Below are positions 1 through 5,742 of a DNA stretch of 34,828 bases, in pieces. Source of the DNA: a virus; the IMG/VR virus record IMGVR_UViG_3300010373_000032, positions 1 through 34,828 of that record. One strand, written 5' to 3'. Position numbers and translations under genes: made by a program. Numbering within the stretch: position 1 is the first letter of the stretch; each line of letters starts with the position of its first letter. Below the pieces are notes generated by a model. That model saw nothing but the letters and a program-made list of their open reading frames with translations. It ran no database searches and was not told the DNA's origin.

Positions 1-123
1 TCTATTCATACGCAGCAGGAACCACCACTCCTCAGGTGACGTATTCGAATTCGACTGGAACAACGAACACTAATCCAGTTGTGCTTGATTCAAGCGGATA
101 TGCCGATGTTTGGCTCGATCCAA
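1..123. repeat. 123-bp terminal direct repeat, left copy
   Basis: Bases 1-123 are identical to 34706-34828. The repeat lies inside the tail-fibre gene and keeps its reading frame across the join, so it marks closure of a circular or circularly permuted genome of about 34,705 bp. An assembler overlap is the simplest explanation. A true short terminal repeat cannot be excluded from sequence alone. Confidence 0.97.
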
Positions 124-992
124 CTCTAGCCTATAAGTTCGTTCTCGAAGACTCGAGCAACAACGTTCAATTCACTGTCGATAATGTCAATTATCTTTAT
201 GGTCTTACAACGTGGAGTGCAAACACAACGTATTCTCAGGGCGCTATAGTTGAAGACAGCTCTGGCTACGGTCTTCTCTATGTTTCTCTCGTCAACAACA
301 ATCAGAACAACGCATTAACTGACGTATCGGCATGGCGAATCTTCGACGGCAATGTCAGGTCTATCAGCACGAGCTCTTCTGCATTAGTTACTGACAACCT
401 CATTAGATCAAACAGCACAAGTGGAAACATAACCGTCACATTGCCGGCTTGCTCCACCACTCCTGTAGGAAAGAAAATAGTCATTAAGGACGTTGGATCT
501 GGCGGAAACTCTACAACCATCTCAGGAAATGGTTCAGATACAATTGACGGAAACAACACCTATTCCACATCTCTGACTCAATATGCTTCTGCGGCGTTTA
601 CCAACAACGGAACGTCATGGGATGTAAGCGGAGTTATCCCGAATAACGTAGCGCTCCCAGGAAAAAATGTAACAGTCTCAGGAAATCTAATAGCCACAAC
701 TGTAGAGGCTTCCCCATTGGTTGTCATTCGCGGGACAGTAAAAAGCGATGGAACGGTTGTTGTCGGAACAGGATTTACCCCATCTACATCTGGCACCGGG
801 CTATATCTTCTCACTTGGTCAACAGCCTTTGCATTTCCGCCAACCGTTGTGGTCTGCGCTTATCATGATTCGGCGGCAAACGTTGCGGTTGTAACTGGAG
901 AATCAACTACCACAGCAAATATTAATACATTTACATCTGGAACATTGGCCAATTGCTGGTTTTCTTTTGTCGCGATTGGGCCCAGAGCCTAA
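1..992 (+). CDS. Tail fibre / receptor-binding protein (3' part; starts at 34636)
   Basis: Joined across the circle (34636-34705 then 1-992) the gene encodes 353 residues. The N-terminus reads FFDANGLPLAGGLLYSYAAG and continues to NTNPVVLDSSGYADVWL and VDNV. This is the conserved head-binding/anchor domain found at the start of many podoviral tail fibres and tailspikes. A Ser/Thr/Gly/Asn-rich beta-type region follows (LITVTLP-like and TISGNGSDTI stretches, about residues 150-235), then a C-terminal domain ending FVAIGPRA that probably contacts the receptor. No catalytic motif or chaperone domain is visible. It directly follows the ejection-protein genes, the P22 tailspike position. The stop at 990-992 is 15 nt before a tRNA-like gene. 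Confidence 0.88.
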   Translation, partial: YSYAAGTTTPQVTYSNSTGTTNTNPVVLDSSGYADVWLDPTLAYKFVLEDSSNNVQFTVDNVNYLYGLTTWSANTTYSQGAIVEDSSGYGLLYVSLVNNNQNNALTDVSAWRIFDGNVRSISTSSSALVTDNLIRSNSTSGNITVTLPACSTTPVGKKIVIKDVGSGGNSTTISGNGSDTIDGNNTYSTSLTQYASAAFTNNGTSWDVSGVIPNNVALPGKNVTVSGNLIATTVEASPLVVIRGTVKSDGTVVVGTGFTPSTSGTGLYLLTWSTAFAFPPTVVVCAYHDSAANVAVVTGESTTTANINTFTSGTLANCWFSFVAIGPRA

Positions 993-1007
993 TGTGATTT
1001 TGTAAGA

Positions 1008-1091
1008 GGCCCCGTAGCTCAATGGAAGAGCACCGCGCGAGGACCGTGCCCGCGTAGGAGGTCGCAGATTCGAAATCTGCCGGGGCCGCCA
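1008..1091 (+). tRNA. tRNA-like gene with abnormal anticodon arm
   Basis: The acceptor stem is perfect (GGCCCCG 1008-1014 with CGGGGCC 1081-1087), followed by a discriminator G and encoded CCA. The D arm (GCTC/GAGC) and the T arm (GCAGA-TTCGAAA-TCTGC) are canonical. Between D and T arms, where one expects a 5-bp stem, a 7-nt loop with T33 and a short variable region, the sequence runs CCGCG, about 13 nt, CGCG, then TAGGAGGTC. I find no 17-nt anticodon arm with T33, so no amino acid can be assigned. At 84 nt it is about 8 nt longer than a class I tRNA. It may be a decayed gene, a gene with an insertion in the anticodon arm, or a tRNA mimic. Confidence 0.6.
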
Positions 1092-1105
1092 AGTTTTGGA
1101 TAACG

Positions 1106-1117
1106 ATACGATCGTAT
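1106..1117. terminator. Palindromic hairpin between convergent tRNA genes
   Basis: ATACGATCGTAT is a perfect 12-bp palindrome, slightly extendable by flanking C/G. It sits in the 41-nt gap between the rightward tRNA-like gene and the leftward tRNA-Asn. It could act as a bidirectional terminator or a processing signal. It lacks a clear U-run, so it is weak as an intrinsic terminator. Confidence 0.3.
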
Positions 1118-1132
1118 TGCTTAGACATACAA

Positions 1133-1208
1133 TGGCTCAGGAGGAGGGATTCGAACCCCCGACCGATCGGTTAACAGCCGATTGCTCTACCAACTGAGCT
1201 ACTCCTGA
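1133..1208 (-). tRNA. tRNA-Asn (anticodon GTT)
   Basis: On the minus strand a 76-nt cloverleaf is complete. It has acceptor TCAGGAG with CTCCTGA, D arm GCTC-AGTTGGTA-GAGC, anticodon arm ATCGG-CTGTTAA-CCGAT with T33 and anticodon GTT, T arm GGGGG-TTCGAAT-CCCTC (one wobble-type pair), discriminator G and encoded CCA. It lies at the distal end of the leftward early operon, downstream of a hairpin at 1220-1254. All canonical features are present. Confidence 0.95.
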
Positions 1209-1219
1209 ACATAAAATAA

Positions 1220-1254
1220 GCGGCGAGATAAACCGAACAGTCAAACCTCGCCGC
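1220..1254 (-). terminator. Rho-independent-like terminator of the leftward operon
   Basis: Read leftward, GCGGCGAG (1254-1247) and CTCGCCGC (1227-1220) form a perfect 8-bp stem around a 19-nt loop, followed by a T-rich tail TTATTTTAT. It lies 28 nt past the last small ORF (stop at 1282) and just before tRNA-Asn. It may end or attenuate early transcription. The long loop makes it less than ideal. Confidence 0.5.
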
Positions 1255-1281
1255 CATCTCTCGACACCATGTCGAAAATCT

Positions 1282-1362
1282 TCAGCGCCTTCGAAAAATA
1301 TCCCATGTGATGAACGCTAAAATCGGAATTACAAATCCAAGAGCAAACATAACCTGGTTCAT
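1282..1362 (-). CDS. 26-residue membrane peptide
   Basis: ATG at 1362 is preceded by GGAAAG at good spacing, and the ORF ends with TGA at 1284-1282. The peptide MNQVMFALGFVIPILAFITW is one hydrophobic span followed by the positive tail DIFRRR, a typical N-out/C-in single-pass topology. It is the last protein gene of the leftward operon and sits just past the structured stretch at 1381-1586. It resembles no family I can name. A small toxin-like or lysis-modulating peptide is possible but not shown. Confidence 0.5.
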   Translation of the reverse strand: MNQVMFALGFVIPILAFITWDIFRRR

Positions 1363-1380
1363 ATCTTTCCTTTCATCGTC

Positions 1381-1586
1381 GCGGCAGGACCGGTGGAAGA
1401 AATTTTCATGCCCTTCCGCTACAAGGGTATGTCCACCGACTTGAGTGCCTTGCGAGGCAACCTGCCGCTCCGATTATCCTGAGTGCCGGGCTTGAGTACC
1501 GGCTTCTGGCTATTCAATGCCCGCCGAATTTACGGCGACGCTATCCAGACCGTTGACCGTGCGTGTCCTTCCACGCCGACTCAGGA
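1381..1586. ncRNA. Candidate structured RNA: 3-way then 4-way junction
   Basis: This non-coding stretch between two tiny genes folds into two closed domains. Domain 1: 1381-1388 pairs with 1461-1468 (8 bp, GCGGCAGG/CCTGCCGC) around two arms. One is 1391-1397 with 1432-1438 plus 1407-1415 with 1423-1431. The other is 1446-1450 with 1455-1459. Domain 2: 1477-1484 pairs with 1579-1586 (8 bp, TCCTGAGT/ACTCAGGA) around 1485-1489 with 1499-1503, 1505-1512 with 1542-1549, 1522-1526 with 1533-1537, and 1561-1565 with 1572-1576. Strand is uncertain. One G.U pair (1410/1428) and a UGCG tetraloop (1451-1454) favour the plus strand, yet the neighbouring genes are leftward. No family was recognised. Confidence 0.5.
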
Positions 1587-1621
1587 AACTTTGTTGATAG
1601 TTGATAATTTACTTTAAACCC

Positions 1622-1714
1622 TCAATTAAATAAACGCATGGTGACCATGACAATGCCACTAAAACCAATTCCGGCGACAAAGCCATAGAGCCATGCTGTG
1701 CAGTGAGAATTCAT
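1622..1714 (-). CDS. 30-residue membrane peptide
   Basis: The ATG at 1714 overlaps the TGA of the upstream gene (ATGA, 1714-1711) and is preceded by AAGGAAAA. The product starts MNSHCTAWLYGFVAGIGFSG and continues IVMVTMRLFN, a single hydrophobic span with a short basic end. Translational coupling plus a good ribosome site make it a likely real gene although it is below usual gene-finder limits. Function is unknown. Confidence 0.5.
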   Translation of the reverse strand: MNSHCTAWLYGFVAGIGFSGIVMVTMRLFN

Positions 1715-2079
1715 TTTTCCTTCTTCATATCGGCGATATGGGCGAGGGCTTCGCGAGCCTTGTAGTTACCTTGCTCATGAATATCGCCGACTAGGTGATA
1801 CGTTCCTGGTTGAGCGCAGACTTTCAACGCCTCTTCCGCCACGTCGAGCATCGCCTGAAGTCGTTTCTTCGATTCGATTAACTGTTCAATTACAACACTC
1901 TTATCTTCAGAGACTTCTCGGATTGAATTGATCTCCGCCTGGCGTGCGTCGTATTCTCGAGCCAGCAATAAAACCTCGCCGCAGCTTAATGGTGACCGTT
2001 CTTCGGGACCTAAAGCCATTCGGTGCATTTCGGCTTGTTTTGTCATGTGCGCCAACCTATCTCGCAGTTCGTCGGTCAT
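1711..2079 (-). CDS. Hypothetical coiled-coil protein (122 aa)
   Basis: The protein is charged and almost entirely helical, with a likely coiled coil over residues 45-90 (DARQAEINSIREVSEDK onwards). Its C-terminus, AREALAHIADMKKEK, is of the kind seen in many small phage early proteins. Its start overlaps the upstream stop by ATGA (2079-2076) and its stop overlaps the next start, so it sits in a tightly coupled string of genes. No catalytic motif is visible and no function can be given. Confidence 0.75.
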   Translation of the reverse strand: MTDELRDRLAHMTKQAEMHRMALGPEERSPLSCGEVLLLAREYDARQAEINSIREVSEDKSVVIEQLIESKKRLQAMLDVAEEALKVCAQPGTYHLVGDIHEQGNYKAREALAHIADMKKEK

Positions 2080-2243
2080 TGTATAGGAACCAGTTTTTCT
2101 GTTTTTTCGTCATACCGATGACATTTGTTGCATTGGTAAAATCCGCCATCAGGATGTTGATTACACGAACTCCATTCCGTTGATCCGCAGCTTTTGCACG
2201 CAGATACTTCATAACTGGGTAAATGGTTTAGTTCATCACTCAT
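2076..2243 (-). CDS. Small zinc-ribbon protein (55 aa)
   Basis: Starting at ATG 2243 (MSDELNHLPSYEVSACKSCG), the protein has CKSCGS near residues 16-21 and CNKC near residues 40-43, with an extra Cys between them, consistent with one treble-clef or ribbon zinc site. A TTG at 2276 would extend it by 11 residues but overlaps the upstream gene more and looks less likely. It is coupled to the next gene by ATGA. Such mini zinc fingers are frequent in phage early regions. Its target is unknown. Confidence 0.65.
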   Translation of the reverse strand: MSDELNHLPSYEVSACKSCGSTEWSSCNQHPDGGFYQCNKCHRYDEKTEKLVPIQ

Positions 2244-2269
2244 GCTCACGTCGCTTTCGCGGGGGTTGG

Positions 2270-2527
2270 TCAGCAAATTACCACCATAGGATCTATCGGC
2301 GGAGATAGCGGCCAGTTTTTAATGCCAGTACCAATAGGTGGGTTTGGCGGAGTTGGATCAGATGGAATTACAACTTTATGCGTAAACACTAGCGCCAAAT
2401 GTTCCTTGATCAGCTTCACCTGTTTTTCGGTGAGAGAGTCAGCATCTGTCATTTCGAAAAATCCTTGCAGCCAGTAGCAAAACTTGTCCGACGCCAATCT
2501 GTAATCCGGCTCATTTGTTTGAATCAT
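2270..2527 (-). CDS. Conserved phage small protein (85 aa)
   Basis: The N-terminal half contains FCYWLQGFFEMTDADSLTEK followed by QVKLIKEHLALVF. This is the recognisable core of a small protein found in many tailed-phage early regions (aromatic YWLQGFFE block, then a helix ending HLALVF). The tail is proline-rich (PTPPNPPIGTG) and probably disordered. ATG at 2527 has GAAGGGA upstream. Function is unknown in the family as far as I know. It follows the structured stretch at 2552-2629 in the transcript. Confidence 0.75.
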   Translation of the reverse strand: MIQTNEPDYRLASDKFCYWLQGFFEMTDADSLTEKQVKLIKEHLALVFTHKVVIPSDPTPPNPPIGTGIKNWPLSPPIDPMVVIC

Positions 2528-2551
2528 TCATTCCCTTCCTTCCAAACTTGT

Positions 2552-2629
2552 CGTGCGGGCCGTGGAACACTGCTTTACGTTTACTGTCTTTAGGATTCCG
2601 CCCATACGCTGGCAGACAGCACCCGCACG
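2552..2629. ncRNA. Candidate structured RNA in the early operon
   Basis: A 130-nt gap between genes contains a perfect 8-bp long-range helix, CGTGCGGG (2552-2559) with CCCGCACG (2622-2629). Inside, CTGTCT (2584-2589) can pair with AGACAG (2614-2619), or alternatively GCTG (2608-2611) with CAGC (2617-2620), giving two mutually exclusive folds. The lower strand would place it in the 5' region of the gene starting at 2527. No known riboswitch or ribozyme core was recognised. Confidence 0.35.
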
Positions 2630-2657
2630 CGCCCTATGCCTAAGCACGGGGAAAACT

Positions 2658-2843
2658 CTATCCGCGAATTCTAGCAAGCTCCGATTCAATACGACGCTTT
2701 TCTCTCAGCAATCTAGATTTAGCGGCTGTATTCGAAAGCCATTTCGCAGCTGCCCATCTGGTTACCGCGACACCGTGCTTGCTCGCAATTTTCTGAACTT
2801 CCTTCAAAACAGTTTTTCCATTATCAAATTTTGGTTTCTTCAT
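2658..2843 (-). CDS. Small basic protein (61 aa)
   Basis: The start at ATG 2843 is chosen because AGGAAG lies just upstream; a longer frame to 2864 would overlap the preceding gene. The protein is strongly basic (MKKPKFDNGKTVLKEVQKIA, later RLLREKRRIESELARIRG) and helical, with a possible HTH-like middle (HGVAVTRWAAAKWLSNTAA). Nucleic-acid binding is plausible from charge alone. Its 3' end is followed by CCCCGTGCTTAGG, a 13-base motif that also ends the upstream gene at about 2857. Confidence 0.6.
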   Translation of the reverse strand: MKKPKFDNGKTVLKEVQKIASKHGVAVTRWAAAKWLSNTAAKSRLLREKRRIESELARIRG

Positions 2844-2856
2844 TTTTCTTCCTTTC

Positions 2857-3105
2857 CTAAGCACGGGGCGAAATTAATTCTTCTAGCGAACGGAGAGTGT
2901 TTGTTTCAGTGTCCCATCGCTTAAGAATTTCATTGTATCTGAGTTGAGCCGAAGCATGTTCTTGAGCTGCAATGTCCGCCTCTTCAGTCCAAAGCTTTTT
3001 CTGATCGACTGACTTTTGATAACGTTTCGCCGCCTTCGATGCATTCGTCATTGCCTCTTTAAATTCATCTGGAAGCTTGCTTATATCGACACCTAAAAAA
3101 TTCAT
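2857..3105 (-). CDS. Hypothetical helical protein (82 aa)
   Basis: ATG 3105 has AAAGGA upstream. The protein opens MNFLGVDISKLPDEFKEAM and continues as a charged amphipathic helix bundle or coiled coil (KAAKRYQKSVDQKKLWTEEA). It ends LEELISPRA. No family, signal or metal site is apparent. It is part of the leftward operon between two small helical proteins. Confidence 0.6.
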   Translation of the reverse strand: MNFLGVDISKLPDEFKEAMTNASKAAKRYQKSVDQKKLWTEEADIAAQEHASAQLRYNEILKRWDTETNTLRSLEELISPRA

Positions 3106-3118
3106 TCTTTTGTTCCTT

Positions 3119-3379
3119 TCATTCTTCTTTAAAGCACTCGGACAGCGCTTGGCGTGCCTCATGCGAATAATGTTCAACTAGCGAGACTTCTGGCGAAGTG
3201 CATCCGACACATTTAGGGCGAGCGCTTGCAATATGTTCCAACGCACTCTTCATCCTCTCAATCGTGGTGAGAAGTTCTTGAACTACTTCGGGCTTAAGAT
3301 GCATTATCCAATGTCCGGCTTCTTTGTTTTGATGCTCGATAAATTCCCTGAGCTTTTTAAGTTTGGATTCTTTGATCAT
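3119..3379 (-). CDS. Hypothetical protein with Cys pair (86 aa)
   Basis: The start at 3379 overlaps the upstream stop by ATGA, so it is preferred over in-frame starts further upstream. The product (MIKESKLKKLREFIEHQNKE...) is helical and has CVGC around residues 57-60. Its C-terminal half (EHYSHEARQALSECFKEE) resembles the helical tail EARxAL common in small phage early proteins. The single CxxC pair makes zinc binding possible only if shared in a dimer. Function is unknown. Confidence 0.6.
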   Translation of the reverse strand: MIKESKLKKLREFIEHQNKEAGHWIMHLKPEVVQELLTTIERMKSALEHIASARPKCVGCTSPEVSLVEHYSHEARQALSECFKEE

Positions 3380-3729
3380 GGCATCACCTTCAGGTTTACA
3401 TTCATTGACTGCACAGAACTCTGCGGCCAATACACTCGGTTAGAAAAGTCACTCTCATTGCCAGCAGCATCGAACGCCGTCACGGCGAATTCGTATTGAG
3501 TGTTTGGAGCTAACCCCGAAACGGTCGCAGTTGTTGTATTCCCATCGACTTCTAGATTGTCTGTGAAGTCGTCGCTTCCCAATCCCCAATGCAGTCTGTA
3601 ACCCGCGACAGGTACAGACTCAGCATCCCATGCGAGCGTCACCGAAGTGGGTGCGGGCGTAGGTGTGGGAGTTGGGGATGCCATCTGGCAGGCGGACGCG
3701 AAAATAAGCAAAGGAAGGATGCGTTTCAT
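3376..3729 (-). CDS. Fibronectin type III lipoprotein
   Basis: A short lipoprotein signal MKRILPLLIFASAC has a Cys at position 14 in a usable lipobox. A Pro/Thr linker (PTPTPTPAPTS) follows, then one fibronectin-III domain (about residues 30-102) with the hallmarks VTLAWDAESVPVAGYRLHWG, LAPNTQYEFAVTAFDAAGNE and SDFSNRVYW. The 117-residue protein should be anchored in a host membrane, probably facing the periplasm or the surface. It is unusual inside a phage early operon. Roles in adhesion, lysogenic conversion or receptor masking are possible inferences. Overlaps with both neighbours (ATGA) show it is a true operon member. Confidence 0.85.
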   Translation of the reverse strand: MKRILPLLIFASACQMASPTPTPTPAPTSVTLAWDAESVPVAGYRLHWGLGSDDFTDNLEVDGNTTTATVSGLAPNTQYEFAVTAFDAAGNESDFSNRVYWPQSSVQSMNVNLKVMP

Positions 3730-3965
3730 TCTTCAGCCTTCTTATCGAGCTCGGCGATCAGGGCGTCGGCATAGTACAAGGCTCTTTGTGGCAATTTTGT
3801 TTCTTCGTTTACCGGTGAAAGGTCTGGCCAGGGGTAGGATAACAACCCATGCATCGCCATCGCAGCGAAGAGTTCGCGCTTGGTGAGCCCGCCTACAGGC
3901 TGAAGCGAAGTCCATTCACCTTCCTTTTTAAAGCTAGGAAATGCCGGTTCGTTACCCTTACTCAT
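3726..3965 (-). CDS. Conserved phage early protein (79 aa)
   Basis: The product contains GGLTKRELFAAMAMHGLLS and a C-terminal LYYADALIAELDKKAEE. This pairing (GLTKRExFAAxAMQGLL ... YADALIAEL) belongs to a very widespread small phage protein of unknown function. The start at 3965 has GGAG upstream and overlaps the stop of the preceding 34-residue ORF by ATGA. No enzymatic motif is visible. Confidence 0.8.
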   Translation of the reverse strand: MSKGNEPAFPSFKKEGEWTSLQPVGGLTKRELFAAMAMHGLLSYPWPDLSPVNEETKLPQRALYYADALIAELDKKAEE

Positions 3966-4066
3966 TCTTCCATCTCCGGCGCGTTTTTGCATGCACGACA
4001 AAAGCCGATTAGCCCACAAGCCATGTATCCAAGGCCTATAAATGCGCAGATTAGGCAGGCGCTCAC
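3962..4066 (-). CDS. 34-residue cysteine-rich membrane peptide (GTG start)
   Basis: A GTG at 4066 overlaps the upstream stop (GTGA), and GGAGGGG lies about 7 nt before it. Read as Met, the product is MSACLICAFIGLGYMACGLI followed by GFCRACKNAPEMEE. It has one membrane span and five Cys, two of them as CRAC. The stop overlaps the next start by ATGA. It is too short for ordinary gene callers, but it exactly fills the gap between two coupled genes, which strongly suggests it is translated. Confidence 0.55.
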   Translation of the reverse strand: MSACLICAFIGLGYMACGLIGFCRACKNAPEMEE

Positions 4067-4284
4067 TCCGACCCCTCCACTAAATACTCGTACCGCTCGA
4101 ATTGCCGAATGGGCTTACCTCGATGCTCAAAGCAATACTCACTTGGCCTCATGTTAAAGGTGAATCGCTTTCCGCATGTTTTGCATTTGAGTGTTCTACA
4201 ATTCATGCAAAGACCGGTGTGATGATTAGTTTGTTTGTAGCAATCATCCTCTGCGCACTTAACCATTTCTGATCTATGGCTCAT
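4063..4284 (-). CDS. Double zinc-site mini-protein (73 aa)
   Basis: Cysteine pairs recur along the chain: C10, C15, C26 and C29 (CMNC), then C34 and C37 (CKTC), and YCFEHRG near residue 50, giving enough ligands for two zinc sites. The middle KCKTCGKRFTFNMRPSEYC looks like a classic phage zinc ribbon. Both ends are coupled to neighbours (ATGA at 4284, GTGA at 4066). It likely binds nucleic acid or a host protein. No specific function is recognised. Confidence 0.7.
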   Translation of the reverse strand: MSHRSEMVKCAEDDCYKQTNHHTGLCMNCRTLKCKTCGKRFTFNMRPSEYCFEHRGKPIRQFERYEYLVEGSE

Positions 4285-4496
4285 TGGATAAGCCCTTCTT
4301 CATAGCAGTCGAGTATGTCTTTGATTGGAATTATCTTGTGCGCTTTACTCCCCTGAACACAGACCATTCCATTATCCCATTGAACAACCACTCGGATTGG
4401 TAATCCCAATTCTTCTTCGGCTGATTTTCTAATGCTTGGAGTTGCCAAGAAGTCTTCAACCTTGGCTTTGTTGCTTTCGCTGAACTTAACTTTCAT
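4281..4496 (-). CDS. Hypothetical protein (71 aa)
   Basis: GGAGAG precedes ATG 4496, and the stop overlaps the next start by ATGA. The product MKVKFSESNKAKVEDFLATP... is mixed alpha/beta with a charged N-terminus and a beta-rich centre (IRVVVQWDNGMVCVQG). No family was recognised. The ribosome-site segment before it (TGATTGTGAAGGAGAG) closely resembles the one before the ORF at 4689-4516 (TGATCGTGAAGGAGAG), hinting at local duplication. Confidence 0.6.
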   Translation of the reverse strand: MKVKFSESNKAKVEDFLATPSIRKSAEEELGLPIRVVVQWDNGMVCVQGSKAHKIIPIKDILDCYEEGLIQ

Positions 4497-4515
4497 TCCA
4501 CTCTCTCCTTCACAA

Positions 4516-4689
4516 TCACATGAATCCGTTGTCTATTCCGAGATCAACTCCGCGTTTCTTCATAGACTCCAGAATCGCAAGCATTGCACACCCACCCTCG
4601 ATCTGAGGTATGTCGTGTTCGATCATGGCTTCAGTGATAATATTTATCGCCATGGCGATTACGTCTTGGTCGGCAACAATTTTTTTCAT
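4516..4689 (-). CDS. Hypothetical small helical protein (57 aa)
   Basis: The ORF starts at ATG 4689 (TAATG overlap with the upstream stop) with AAGGAGAGG upstream. It encodes MKKIVADQDVIAMAINIITE followed by a second helix with AMLAILESMKKRGVDLGI. It is acidic/helical with no motif I recognise. It lies in a stretch that would otherwise appear empty, and the strong ribosome site supports translation. Confidence 0.55.
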   Translation of the reverse strand: MKKIVADQDVIAMAINIITEAMIEHDIPQIEGGCAMLAILESMKKRGVDLGIDNGFM

Positions 4690-4802
4690 TATTCGGTCCT
4701 CTCCTTCACGATCACTTGAATCTTTCCCTGCTTAGGTTTGCATTTCACCCACCTGCAGTCCCATGCACCGGTTACTTCGAGTGTGTCGTTTTCGAGGATC
4801 AT
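4689..4802 (-). CDS. Hypothetical 37-residue protein
   Basis: ATG 4802 overlaps the stop of the homing-nuclease gene (ATGA). The product MILENDTLEVTGAWDCRWVK ends KQGKIQVIVKERTE. It looks like a small beta-hairpin protein and has two Cys. Coupled overlaps at both ends (ATGA upstream, TAATG downstream) are the main support. Confidence 0.5.
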   Translation of the reverse strand: MILENDTLEVTGAWDCRWVKCKPKQGKIQVIVKERTE

Positions 4803-5707
4803 GATTCCCATCCGGGCAGAAGCCACGAGACTTTCTTTTTAATTTCTCGATACTCTTTTGGACCTACGATATCGATTCTTACATCTGGGTAATATCTCTT
4901 CATGCGATCGAGCTTCGTTTTGCTCTTTGGGTCCATCCATCCCTTAACTTCGACATAGTATGGAGGAAGGGCTTCTGAGTCCCAGATCTTAAAATCCGGA
5001 GTATAAAAACGGCACCCGCGTTTGATTTTTTCGAACCAAAACGTGTCAGCCTCGAATTCCCACCTATGAACTTCTCCGTGTTTAATTAGAAAATTAAGAT
5101 AACGGGCATAATTGGCTTCCCATGCGGATCTAAAATAAACTCCGCCCAAGTCTTCTCGCTTGCCCTTTTTGGATCGTGAATATCTCGGATGAAGCCTTTT
5201 CTCGAATTGATATCTTGCAGAGTTGTCACTTTTAAGCTGAAGCATCTGTTCGGAATTAAAAATATGGTTCGGGTCGGACCATGCCGCCTTGCACTTATCC
5301 GACATTTTCTTAAGTGATTGTTCAGAATGCTTCTGCCCGGTAAATCCTTTTGGGTGTTTGAACCTGGACCATTTACCGACGTGACCGGAATGAATCCCGT
5401 GTTTAGAAAACCAACCCTCCACGGCTCGAGCAGAAACATTAAATTTCTCTGCCACCGTCATTGTAGAAACTGGGTGATTAGCCTTTACCCAATCTTGAAT
5501 CTCTTGAGTAAATCCACTAGTAAAACCCTTGTATGGTGGTACTTTCTTGTACCCCATGTCTTTCCTCATTCGGTTGAGAGTAACTTCAGAAACTCCAAGC
5601 ATAATAGAAATCTGAGAATCAATCGGAGCCGGTTTTCTATTGTCGATTGCTCTAAGCATTTCCATTTTCTCTAATCTTCTTTTTTTTTGAGTTTCACTCC
5701 TTGGCAT
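4799..5707 (-). CDS. PD-(D/E)XK nuclease with HTH and NUMOD3-like modules (homing endonuclease)
   Basis: The protein has 302 residues. Two HTH-like segments come first: about 28-52 (DSQISIMLGVSEVTLNRMRK) and about 78-104 (STMTVAEKFNVSARAVEGWF). Then comes a NUMOD3-like segment (GFTGQKHSEQSLKKMSDKCK, about 121-140), a DNA-binding repeat typical of homing endonucleases. The C-terminal half is a PD-(D/E)XK nuclease with RSAWE (E197), FYTPDF (D238) and YVEVKG (E253, K255), a full metal-dependent active-site set. A likely role is a free-standing mobile endonuclease. Acting as exonuclease partner of the annealing protein at 7800-8573 is a weaker alternative. The gene is preceded by a long non-coding structured region, and its stop couples to the next gene. 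Confidence 0.8.
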   Translation of the reverse strand: MPRSETQKKRRLEKMEMLRAIDNRKPAPIDSQISIMLGVSEVTLNRMRKDMGYKKVPPYKGFTSGFTQEIQDWVKANHPVSTMTVAEKFNVSARAVEGWFSKHGIHSGHVGKWSRFKHPKGFTGQKHSEQSLKKMSDKCKAAWSDPNHIFNSEQMLQLKSDNSARYQFEKRLHPRYSRSKKGKREDLGGVYFRSAWEANYARYLNFLIKHGEVHRWEFEADTFWFEKIKRGCRFYTPDFKIWDSEALPPYYVEVKGWMDPKSKTKLDRMKRYYPDVRIDIVGPKEYREIKKKVSWLLPGWES

Positions 5708-5742
5708 ATATCCTTCTCTCTCTAAATATGTGTTCGCTTAAC

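Noticed and set aside
2638-2869. 13-bp repeat CCTAAGCACGGGG as a mobile-element boundary
   Set aside because: Two copies (about 2639 and 2857) sit at the ends of neighbouring small genes without inverted ends or target duplications. A chance or local duplication is enough.
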